Positions 28,577 to 39,904 of a stretch of 64,000 nt of DNA are shown piece by piece; the stretch's first letter is position 1, and every line of letters begins with the position of its first letter. The DNA comes from Montifringilla adamsi (taxonomy: Eukaryota; Chordata; Aves; Passeriformes; Passeridae): NCBI GenBank assembly GCA_017590115.1, contig JAGGNK010006892.1, positions 17,472,139-17,536,138 on the forward strand, read 5' to 3'. The translations under genes were made by a program, and so were the position numbers. The notes below the pieces were generated by a model. It did not search any database. It worked only from the letters and a program-made list of their open reading frames with translations, and was not told where the DNA came from.

Positions 28577-28582
28577 TTTTTT
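28543..28582 (+). repeat. Long T tract (40 bases, one C)
   Basis: Homopolymer T interrupted once at 28,557, about 90-130 bases upstream of the TATA-like element of the FLT3 CpG block (A-tract on the gene's strand). Confidence 0.95.
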
Positions 28583-28671
28583 CTCATGCTTTCTCCAGCA
28601 AACATTTTCTGCTTTTTTATTCAAAGACAGAAAGCTTAAAAATACTTCAGAAAGTTAGGGAAGAGTCCAGA

Positions 28672-29067
28672 ACACAAGAGGAGCAGCTGGGGGAGTTGAG
28701 CCTGGAGGAAAGAAGGCTAATGGGGGACCTTATTGCTCTCTACAACTACCTTAAAGAAAGTGTGGTGAGCTGGGGATCAGCCTCTTCTCGATAAAAAATC
28801 AGAGGATGAGAGGAAATGGACTCAAATTACGTCAAGAGAAGTTTAGATTGGATATCAGGAAAAATTTCTTCAAGAAAAGTTGGTCATGTGTTGGAGCAGG
28901 CTGTCCAGGGAAATGGTTGAGTCACTATCCTTGGAGGTATTTAAAAGATGTGCAGATGTAGCACTTCGGGACATGATTTAGTAGTGGACTTGGCAGCAGT
29001 GGATTAATGCTTGGACTTGATGATTTTAGAGGTCTTTTCCAACCTAAGCGATTCTATGATTCTGTGA
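28672..29067 (+). mobile_element. CR1 LINE 3' end
   Basis: Full CR1 3' segment from GAGTTGAGCCTGGAGGAAAG through GATTTTAGAGGTCTTTTCCA to CGATTCTATGATTCTGTGAT. It lies just upstream of the FLT3 CpG block. Confidence 0.92.
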
Positions 29068-30477
29068 TTTTGGAAAAAAAAAATAGGGTTTTTTTTTCGT
29101 AAGAACAACTCATACAGTAAAATCTTCTTTCTCAGAAGAACACCTTCATGTAGGTTGTGCCCCTGTTTATTAAAGTGGTCTCAAAATAGTTTCTTCAGAA
29201 GAGATATTAAACTAGAACTTGTTGTCACAGTGAGTAAACCATTTCTATGCATCCAGTTCAAGTCTCAGCAAAGTGTTTTGCTGGTTGATAACATCCACTT
29301 TATGTCAGTTTCTGTAGTGAAACCACACTGCCTCTGCTGAGAAGTTTGCTTCCCTAATTGTCCCAAATTTAATCTATGCCTCGATCTAAAAGATCTTCAA
29401 CATATGAGAAACAGAGATGTATCTTCTATCTGCCTCAGAAAACTACTGCCAAGACCCACCTACTTTAACAGAGCCTCACACAAACAACAGGGAAAACTCT
29501 GTCCACTCTTTTTAAAACTCTGTATTTTAACTTTTCCTCATCTTTTCATCAACCCTCCATTTTGAGGTCCCAAATGAAAACAGCTGCAAGAAATTTGCTC
29601 TTTCATTTTTTTTAAAATAAATACGCAATAAATTGGTCACTGTTTTTAATTTTTCCTCTGTCTTGTTATGTCCTAAGAAATTTTGGTACAGATTTCAGCA
29701 AGCTTCATCTTTTGGATAAAATGATGCTTTTCAATGCTAATACCTGTCTAGAGGAGGACAGTCAGCAGCCCAGCCTATGGTTCATTGCATACAACTTGCA
29801 AATTATACAGAGATTTTATCAAAGAGTAATTGAGATGGCTGAAGTTTTCAAATAAGGTATCACGCGGGGTGTATATTTTACACTCCTCTGTTGGAAAACC
29901 AGACAAAAACTTACCCCAAAGAACAGGTAGCTGTAAGTCAGAAAATACTCCTGTTTTTACTGGTTACTTACGGGTATGTCAGATTCAGTGCCTTATGTAG
30001 CAAAAATAAGCTAACAATGAGAGGAAGTGCAGGAGTATTCTTTTCATTATACTGTTACCTATTCAGTGTTATTAATTAATTTTGCCATTGACTTTATTGC
30101 AGACTGATATCCAAACCATGCCTTGTGATAAAAATTGTGATTTTAGCATTCATTGAGTCAGGAAGAATAACAACCTAGTTTGACTGCTCAGGCTGGTGCT
30201 CAAGGGCAACTCACTGAAATCCCTGCTGCTTTAGCCACATTTTGGGCAATTCCAGCCACTTGTGATCCAGTTTGTGAAGAATAACTGGGACTGCTGAGGA
30301 CACCCTTTTTAAGGAAGTGGCTGAAAATACAGTGAACTTCAGCTACCATGGCAACCTCTCTGAGGAAGAGACTATCCTGTGGCTGGTTCTTCTTCTGCTT
30401 CTTGTCCACATCTTCTGTCCTCTCAAGGGAGCTTCTTCTTGGCTCCCTTCTACCCCACTAAGTACGATGATCAATGA

Positions 30478-30976
30478 GCCACATCAGGAGGTGTTTTGCC
30501 AGCAGACAGAGGTCCTTTGCCTCTACTCAGCACTGTCAAGGACACACCTGGAGTCCTGTGCCAAGCTGTGGGTTCCTCAGTGGAAGAGAGACATGGGCAT
30601 ACTGGAGCAAGTGCAGTGGAATGCCACAAAGATGATTATGGGACAGGAACATCTCCTATGAGGAAAGGCTGAGAGAACTGCGACTGTTCAGCGCAGGGAA
30701 GAGAAAACTCAGAGGCACAAACACCTGAAGGGAGCGTGCAAAGAGGATGGAGCCAGGCTCTTCTTGGTTGTGCCCAGTGACACAGAAGCAATGAGCACAG
30801 ACTTTTCCACCTTATGGGTGACCAAACATGGACACACATTGCCCAGAGAGGTGGTGGTCTCTACCCTCAGGGGTATTGATCCTAAGCAGCTGGCTCTAGA
30901 TGGCCTTGCTTGAGCAGTAGGGTTGGACCAAATGATCTCCAAAGGTCCCTTCCTCAGCCCTGCTGTGATTGTGTGA
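30478..30976 (+). mobile_element. CR1 LINE 3' region
   Basis: CR1 text including CACCTGGAGTCCTGTGCCAA, CATCTCCTATGAGGAAAGGC, GAGAACTGCGACTGTTCAGC and TTGGACCAAATGATCTCCAA, ending in CTGTGATTGTGTGA. Confidence 0.88.
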
Positions 30977-33900
30977 ACAACTGCACAACTTTGTGGGCAA
31001 AGAAGCACTGGTGTGATGCCACCACAGAGGCCTCCCACAAATCAGAAAGTGTCCTTATCCTTGACTGTTCTCTAGAGTATGTTTGCTCATGGGAATGGCA
31101 TGTTTGTGCTATTAAGAAGCTGGATAGACAACCCTGAAGTAAGGTAAACAGATCCATCTCATCTAATGACATAAGTAAGTTTGCTCTATTCTATTTTTTT
31201 TAACTGCTCTGTGTTTAAGTACTCCAACTCATTACCCAACACAGTGTAGCACTTCTACTGACATTAGTGGAATTATTAACCTGCAAGCAAACGCTACTTC
31301 AGCTGAAGTACCTAAGGGTAAAGGTATAAGAGTCCTCACACAAATTCAAGAAGGAGAAAAAGATTTGCCTGAAAGAGAAATGAAAACAGAAGGTGGCAGA
31401 TAAAGAACTGATACTCCTTGTCATCCTAGTAAGGTAAAACTTCCCTTTTAAATGAAAACAGGTTTCTCTAACTGAATAGATTATATTGTCCTTACTTTCC
31501 TGGAAAAGGGAATCAGGAGGGAACACAGAAGGCTTCAGATGTGTATGGAGGAAGAATGGACAGAAAGAGGGAGAGTGGGAGAGAACAATTTTGCTGCAAA
31601 ATAAGAAGAGACAAAAATAAATCTGAGACATCTGAAAAAAACCCCCCACAGTTGCTATTTGGAACTAAATATGGTAAAATTTAACAAAATAAATACTAGT
31701 TGTTCTTATTTGTCTCATGTTAGGGTTAAAAATAATTTCAATTCCAAAGCAGTTATACCAATGTAAAATCCAACATATTCCTCACAGAGCATGTTGTAAC
31801 AATAAATCACTTTTCAAACTAGCCCTTGTATCTCACACATTAGAAATCTTATTTACCGCCAAAGGAGTAAATACTGTCTTTTACAACAGTAACAGGGCTA
31901 AATATCCAGGCAATAAGCTAGCTTTTCTGTCTGTTTGCCCTGCTCATTTTTTTTTTCTGGCAGTTTTAAAGGAAGATTTTCAGAAAACCTAAATCAACCC
32001 AGCTAAACCAGCTTCTCAGCTGAAATGTGAGTTTCATGAAGTTTCAGGTATTTTGAGAGATACATTTTCAGAAGCCTGTGAACAGGAGGTGCTCCACGCT
32101 ATATTTTTTTGGGGGTCATTATAGGAGGGGCTCCTGCAGCAGGACAGGATGCCCACAGCTCTGCTCTGCTGACAAACCTGCCTCTGTTGAGCAGCCACGG
32201 CAGCAGCACCCACCCAACACTGGGCAGAGCCCTGGAAGTCGGGCTGCACTCTGGGCATCTTTCTGCTTCTCAGTACCTTGGAATATGGGTAACCAGAGGA
32301 ATTTTCTGGATAATAGGAGAAAAGCAAATGGCTCCAAACCTCAAAAGAAACAAAACACCCATAGTTTTAAGTTGGATTTACTTCCATTGGAAAACAACTG
32401 TTTTCCTGCACAGTCCTTTCACCTTCAGGAATCTTCAGAAGTGATACCTTATCTTCTGATCCATGAAATATATGGTGATGGATGACCATGAATATGTGGT
32501 CTGCTGGGCCCAACAGCTTCCCTGAGTGAGCAGACCATGTACTGGCTTTATCCAACATTCACAACCAGCTTGCACCCAAGTTTTTGCATGGTTTGGGAAA
32601 GAGACAAGATCAAACTTGATTCCCCCTGGGGTGCTCATTGATTTCACCTTCCTGAGAGTGGCAGGGCTCAGTGCCTGAACTCGCTCTGGAATGTTTGTCA
32701 GCTGTTTTGTTGGAGAGAAATCAGTGTATTGCTGGGAGTTGAACAGATCCTGCAGGTGGCTGGGTCCCACATATTTCTGGGTTCTCCTCCAAAAGAAACA
32801 TGCTGGCCCATCTCATATTTTCCAGGATCTCTGCCACAGGAATTTAATGGACATTTTTATGTTCTGTGAGGGAATTTTCAACAGTACTGCCCTATAATTT
32901 TTGTGCAGTCAGACACACCATAATCTAACCTGGACCTTGTTGGAATCTTAGTCTGCAATCCTTGCTCATCTACAATTTCCTCTCATTTGCCAGTCTCAGG
33001 GAGATCTTAGGCAGCTTTTCACATCTTCATTTCTCTCAGGTGCCCTCAAACTGGGTTTCATGAACATCTCTCAGTAAGAAAGGGGTGCAATTAAAATTAA
33101 GGGAGCAGGAGTGGTTGTCAGTGGAAAACTTCCTCTGATGAGAAAGGTCACTGAAAGTTTCTTTTTACAAAATTCTCCAATTTGTAAAACATGAAACTAC
33201 TACTGCCTCTGTTCCCAGGCCCCATCCACGCTCCTACCTCATCACTAATGCACGGCTAATTGTATGCTAGATAACATTCCCTTCAACCACAAACTCTTGT
33301 TTGGGATGACCAGAAGAATGTAAGATGAAAAACTAGAATAGTGCTTTTATATATAGCTCTATTTACATATATATTGTATTGTGTATATAGTTTTCTGAAG
33401 TTCTTGGGATTAAATATCTGGCTGCTGGGGAGCATTCATTTGCAGCAAGTAACACAGGCAAGATGCTTGTTCTTTCTCGAAACTTTTGCAGTTCTGAGCC
33501 TGTAATTTTAAGACTGACCTGCTGCCTTAAGTCTAAAGATATTGTGGTGATTTACCTACAGGTGTTCTTACTCTTGAGCTTTCCTTTGCTGGTTAAGTGT
33601 TGCCACTTCTGATGACACTGGTTCATCATACGGATACCATCTGTTGTCTGCACAATTTATTACTCAGTCTTATCTCCAGACAACAGATTCTTAAAGGGAG
33701 CACAGGCATTTTTAAGAAAGTATGTATCATTCATTAAATGCTTCACATTATTTATATCAAAATTGTTTTTAAGAGTGATCTGTTAGAGACACGTGTGGAA
33801 CTAGCAGTTCTCAGGATTTTTGCTCTCAAGTCTGTCTCTGATGCTTCAGATTTTAATGGTTTTGTATGTCCAAAAGCATTTGCATTTTTTCCCCTACAAT

Positions 33901-36900
33901 AACCAGCCTTACAAGAAGAAACCTTGCCTCCCTGTACACCCTGCCTTGACTAAATAATATCTCAGCAGAAAGAACAGCTGTCCTCCTAGAGGATAATCAT
34001 ATCTTGGGGCTCTCATACCTTTTGCTCTCTCTGCAGAACTGTCTCTTAGCCATGCTGACAGGGCCCTTTGGACACCATCACATCCCAGATGCCAGTAATC
34101 TTTATTTATTTTGTTAGGCAGCCTGCAAAAGTATCAAAGCCCAGTCAAGAAGAAAACACAGAAATCCCTCTGACAGGGTTTGCTTCGTAGTATCATCAGT
34201 CATGCAAAACACGAGATCATAAAATATTAATTTTCATTTTTACTCCACCTTCTCTTCAAATAGCTCACATAGACTTTCAACCATGAATGAATAATATCTA
34301 ACAATTGCTCTTTGAAGTAAATATTATTATCTCTGTATATGGAGCTGGAAATGGACCCCAGGTTGTTAAAAAACTTTCTCAGGTATGCAGTAGAACTATA
34401 TCAATCAGGAGAAAAACATGCACTCAGTCCTGGATTTTGAATCAGCAAGATCATTTTTGATAGAAACAAGACATTAATTTTAGTGAAAAACAGTTTCAGG
34501 CATTTGAGATGGAAACAAATGCTATTTTCCTTTTTTTCTTAACAGTTAATTGCTGGGCTGATTTTCAGTAGAGGAAATCAAATTCCAAAACTTTTCAGTC
34601 TAACAGTAAACAAAGGTACTTTCTATATATTAATATCATGCCTTCTTCTATTTAGATCATTAAACAACAACAACAACAAAAAAACCTGATAAGACAATGA
34701 TGCATCATTATATTTCACTCTACTAAGGTATCTGATTCACAGATTATTTATGTGGGAAATTGCAGGTATATTATTTAAAGTCAGGTCAAGCTAGCATTAA
34801 CAGCAGGAAATACATTTACATCAGAAGAAAGAGAACAAAAAACCCCAGTAATTTAAATACTTTTTGCCTTGAGCATAAAATGTGTCAGATGCACTAAGAG
34901 CAAAAGCCAGGCTGGGCTGGGAGAGATTAGGGTGATGGGAGCAAGAAGAGCATCTCCAGATGAGACAAGAAAGATGAGACAGAAAATAAAAGATTCAAGA
35001 GAAAAATAAAGGGGAAAGAAAGGAAAGATGTGAAGGGATGCAGTGAGAGTGGGAAATGGAGACGAAAGGGCCTGAGGAGTGTGATGAGAAGACCTCACCT
35101 GCGAGCTGAAATGGAGTTCCAGTGGAGCAGCCGTGGGGCCAACTCGCTGTCATGGCTGGTGGTGCCTGCAGTGCCCTGGCCCCACAAGTGAAACTGAGCC
35201 TGCAGGTGGTTGCCTTAAGGGTGCATGTCACTGCCCACAGTGAAACCACTTCTTCAAAAGAGAGGGCTCGAGACCTGAGCCACAAGGCTGTGGGACGTGG
35301 AGAAGAGGGGCCTCTCTGGGGGTCGGGGAGCATCTTCCTTCTGTCAGAGGATGCCTCCACCAAGCTGAGCAGCTGCCTCCACTTCAGCTGCTCAGTCTCG
35401 AGTCCTTTGCTCGCACTTACTAAGATATATTTTCTCCTGTAAATTTGTGTTGTCTCACTTCAACTCTTATTTTTGAAGCAGTTACAATTTCTGCTTTCAC
35501 AAGCTGGCAGTAAACATAATTTGTATAAGTCCTGATGAGGGGAAGAGCAAGTGTTTTGCCAAAGCTGAAGAGTTCAAAAACAAAATCCAAATGAAGTTTG
35601 TGCAACACCATGGGAATACCCTGCCACATCTGTCGTGGCGGGCCAAGGGATTTTTCCCATGCTTGGTGAGCACTTGCTCTGCTGGTGACAGAGGACCTGC
35701 TGTGGTCACCTCTGAGATCCTGGGGGCTGCCACCCAGGCAGAGAGTGGGCTTGTGTCACGGGGCTGTGCTTATACCAAGGGGAACAGGGAACTAGCACTG
35801 TTTGCAGGAAGGTTCAAAGAGAGCCACAGCTGTTCTGAAGTTGTTACACAGATTACTTGTCTTGGGGATAAAAATAAAGCCCTCCAGGCTCAGACACAAG
35901 CCTGTAGAGGCAGAATCCCTCTGCCCTCAGCCTGCCCCTGCTTGCCACCTCCCTTGGAGCATAGTGCTTCAGGAACTGCCTCTTCATTGGCTCCAGGTTG
36001 CTGGTGTGCAAGAAGTGGAACTGGTCCAGATGTAGCTGAACTTGCTGGGGCCAGCAAGCCTCACTGATTTGTACCAGAACAGACATTGCAGAGGGCAAAG
36101 AGAGCTCCCTGCCTTGCACAGCTACGCATCACAGTCACTGGGCACAAATCAGACCCAGTTCTAAGGATTAAGCTTGAGCTTCACCCCTATGATCCTCCGG
36201 GACAGACCGGGGGATTTTTATCATTTGCTCAGCTGTTGAATTTTATATATAAAGTTATTGTTTTAAAGTATTTTTTGTTCATTCAGTTTTTATTTTTACT
36301 TGCCAAGGGCTAAGCATTCATTCAGCAATTGTTCAGAACCTGGATAATAAAAAACCCTAAGCAAATAAACTGAGTGCTGGTAAAGTGTTCTCAGAAACAT
36401 CTCAGAGATTATATTTAGAATTTTTATTGATACCTGCCTGGTATCAGTAATAAAATACCTTCTGTATTAGGGAAGTCAAAATAAAAATGTAGATGAATCA
36501 GAACTAGACAGACAGACCATAGCTAAAAGAAGATGCAATAAAACATCCTGAAGGTAACTACAGGGACAATGGGGCACAGAGGCCAGCATTGTTCATAGAT
36601 ATGAATGCATGATCTCTCACAAGACTGCCTTAGACACACTGACTGAGTCAACAGCATTGTACTGTGGTGCTCAACACAAGTTTGTGTGTTTTTCAGTGCA
36701 AAGGCAGAAGCTGGATATGAAAATCAGGGAGGTACATATTTGCAAGGATGCAAAAATGAGAAAAGGAAGCATAGGATTCCATGGGCATTAAAGAAATCGA
36801 TGCAAACAGGAAAATACCATGCTGGCAACAAGCTTTCTTGGCTGGGAGGTTGCCCCTTTTTTTTCCACAGCCCACATCAGTACACAGTCCCTCAGCATGA

Positions 36901-36904
36901 ATGA

Positions 36905-37285
36905 GGTTTTAAGACACCTCTGAAGATTGCCTAGTCCAGTGCAATACTCAAAATATGATCAGCTAGTACAGGGTGCCCCAGAGCACATCCAGTACAGTTT
37001 TAATTACCAACAGGGATGGAGAGTCCACGACATTTCCTGGCAATCTATTCAGCACTTAAAACACCTCACAGCATAAAAATGTTTCCTGATATTCAGAGTG
37101 AACTTCCCCTGTTACAGTTTGTGTACATTGCAACTGGGCCTGTCACTGAAATGAGTCTGGCTCCCCCATGAGATATTTATACACATTGATAAGGTTCCCC
37201 CCAAGCCTTCTCTTCTCTGGCTAAACAGTCCCAGCCACTTCACTCTCAATCCCTTACCATACACCAATCCCTTATCATCTTTAGG
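36905..37285 (-). mobile_element. CR1 LINE 3' region
   Basis: Minus-strand CR1: CTCTTCTCTGGCTAAACAGT, AGGGATGGAGAGTCCACGAC, GAAGATTGCCTAGTCCAGTG. It abuts an opposite-strand CR1 piece from the upstream part of the element at 37,290. Confidence 0.85.
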
Positions 37286-37289
37286 AAAA

Positions 37290-37765
37290 AAAACCCCAAA
37301 AAACCTAAGGAACTACAGACCAGTGTAGTGAGTCTCAGTGTCTGTCAAGATCATGGAGCAGATTCCCCTAGAAACTCTAAGAAGGCACATGGAAAATAAG
37401 GAGGTGACTGGTGAAGCCTACATGACTTCACTAAGGGTAAATGGCACCTGACAAATCTGGTGGCCTTCTATGACGGGGTTACAGCTTTGGTGTGTGAGGG
37501 AAGAGCGACTGACATCATTTACTTGTGCAAAGAATTGGCCACTGTCCTGCGTGAAACTTTGTGTCTAAAGTGGACAGACATGAAATTGACAGAGAGGTAC
37601 TAATTGGTGGACAAGGAATTGTCTGGATGGTTACACTCAAGGAATTGTGGTCAATGGCTTCACATCCAAGTAGAGAGCAGTGACAAGTGGTGTTCCTGAG
37701 GGATCAGTTTTGGGACCAAATCAGTTCAACATCTTTATCAATTATGTGTTTTGTACTTTCCTGTA
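37290..37765 (+). mobile_element. CR1 LINE fragment, reverse transcriptase region
   Basis: Plus-strand CR1 from GGAACTACAGACCAGTGTAG through CTTCTATGACGGGGTTACAG to TGTTCCTGAGGGATCAGTTT and TTCAACATCTTTATCAATTA. Decayed and non-coding. Confidence 0.88.
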
Positions 37766-39557
37766 CCCCTTTCAACCATACACATATATACAGGTTTTGC
37801 CCTCAGAAAACAGGGGTAGGCAGTTTGTATTCTGTTCTGAAAAGAAGAGACATCCGTCCCAGCCACTGAGTGCTCACTGCCAGTAGGGTAGCCTGACAAA
37901 AACCTGTCTAAACACTTACATATCTGCCAGGCAAGTGGATCCTTGTCCTCTGATTTAAAATTGGCAAGTGACCCAGGTGCTTTGTTTTCTCTTCCACCTG
38001 ATGCACTCAGCACTGGTAGCTGCTAGGATTCCATTGAAGATATTTTGCTTTTTTGTGATTCTGACAAGGGGAAAGAAGCATTTAATAAGGAAAATCTGTT
38101 CCTGGTGATTCAGCTGATCTGGTATCAGAAACCTTAATGTATAGGTCACATTTTCAGTGTAAAAGCTTCTGTGAAAGAACATCTACTGGACTAAGCCAAA
38201 GTATATTTATAAATTCTGCCATATTAACTTATTCCTAAAGATGCTGGATTGGGGTCTGAAAGGGTTCAATGAATGTATCATACACATGTATATGACAGTA
38301 AAGCATTCTTTGAGTGACCAGGGCTTTTTTCCACCATGAGAAAATGGTTTCTGTTATCAAGTATTTTATCCAGCTTATGTCACATCCTGGTTGGCCTTCA
38401 CTGCAACGGGTAGATAAAGCCTATGCCAATGGGAGCATTCTCTAGCTAAGCCATACCAGCACAGTGAAACTAGACTTATATTTAGTGCTCCTACTAATTT
38501 TAATTCTAGCTTAGGGCTAAGACCTTCCCCTATACATTATTAATGTAAGTGTTAGCATACATTACTAATGTAGGTGCTAGGAAGAACACTTCAGGGTCAA
38601 CTGCTGATTTGTGACTTGATTTGAATTCAAAACTACACTGAGTTGAAGTGAATTTCTTCTTGCACATTAATAGGAGTCTGGTTGGGAGCAACACCTGGTT
38701 TCTTCCAGATAGTTAGTAAAGACAACTGCCCAGTCAGAGACCCATGGGTATTGCCAGAGCAGCTCAGTGCATGCAGTCCAATATCCTGATTGCCATGCTA
38801 GTAATTCTCAAATATTTCAAAGGCGGGTAATTTTGTGGAATAATCTCCTCAAGAGTGGCAATCTGCCTCTGACTTCAGACAGTAGCTGGTGTATAGCCTG
38901 AAGTATCAGCCTTTATTTGAAAAAAATATGAATTATTAGAAATTATGAAAAATTCATAAATGCTAAATTCTTGTCTGATATTACTGTGGACCCTGATCGC
39001 ATCTGGTTTTTTCCTTAATTATACACTATAACAGTAGACTTTAAAATTTAAATTCAGATTATGTGAAAACTTTGTTTAGAAGTATTTCCTTTGATCTGTT
39101 TCAGTAGTGCTAAGGCCAGTTTTGTAAGTAGAGATAGTATCTTATAATAGACCCAGCTGGTACTGTTGGAACAAACCCAGTGTTCACACATTACTTTTTC
39201 CAATTACTTGGTTGGTTAAACAAGATTCCTACCTACAAAACTTGTCTTGCCTACACCTTAAAAAAAAGTCAGCTACAGTAACTCTTTCCCTTAAAAATTA
39301 TTGTCATTCATTTGCATTATCTGATGCCAGCCTGCACTTAAGGTTTTGTTTCCACATGATTTAATAAACATGTTAATTCTGGGTTGACACAAAGAGAAGC
39401 TGTCACTCTCAATAGCAAACATGGCTTTCTCAAGAGTGGTTCAAATGTTAGGGGGGAGCTGCTTGGCACTTGCAAGCTGATTTGGCTGGAAAAAAAAGAG
39501 CTCTTAGCAGATGATTCCTTTCCAAGGATTTCCTGTCCCCCGTCCCCGCTCCCCGCC

Positions 39558-39904
39558 NNNNNNNNNNNNNNNNNNNNNNNNNNNNNNNNNNNNNNNNNNN
39601 NNNNNNNNNNNNNNNNNNNNNNNNNNNNNNNNNNNNNNNNNNNNNNNNNNNNNNNNNNNNNNNNNNNNNNNNNNNNNNNNNNNNNNNNNNNNNNNNNNNN
39701 NNNNNNNNNNNNNNNNNNNNNNNNNNNNNNNNNNNNNNNNNNNNNNNNNNNNNNNNNNNNNNNNNNNNNNNNNNNNNNNNNNNNNNNNNNNNNNNNNNNN
39801 NNNNNNNNNNNNNNNNNNNNNNNNNNNNNNNNNNNNNNNNNNNNNNNNNNNNNNNNNNNNNNNNNNNNNNNNNNNNNNNNNNNNNNNNNNNNNNNNNNNN
39901 NNNN
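39558..39904. other. Assembly gap (347 N)
   Basis: Unknown bases. The left edge runs into a C-rich stretch (CCCCGTCCCCGCTCCCCGCC), while the right edge is CCCCCTC followed by ordinary AT-rich sequence. GC-rich loss is a common assembly fault in birds. The open frames that appear to cross this gap are artefacts. Confidence 0.99.

Larger units (their letters stand above)
29068..39557. other. FLT3-PAN3 intergenic region, left part
   Basis: Contains CR1 pieces at 30478-30976 and 36905-37765. Other open frames (for example 32435-32770 minus, 34995-35363 minus, 35591-36067 plus) do not resemble proteins I know. A moderately GC-rich block at 35,100-36,150 is unexplained. Confidence 0.75.

Noticed and set aside
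34995..36119. Cluster of overlapping frames on both strands
   Set aside because: Moderately GC-rich DNA with frames on both strands, none with recognisable protein features or splice-bounded exons; left as unassigned.
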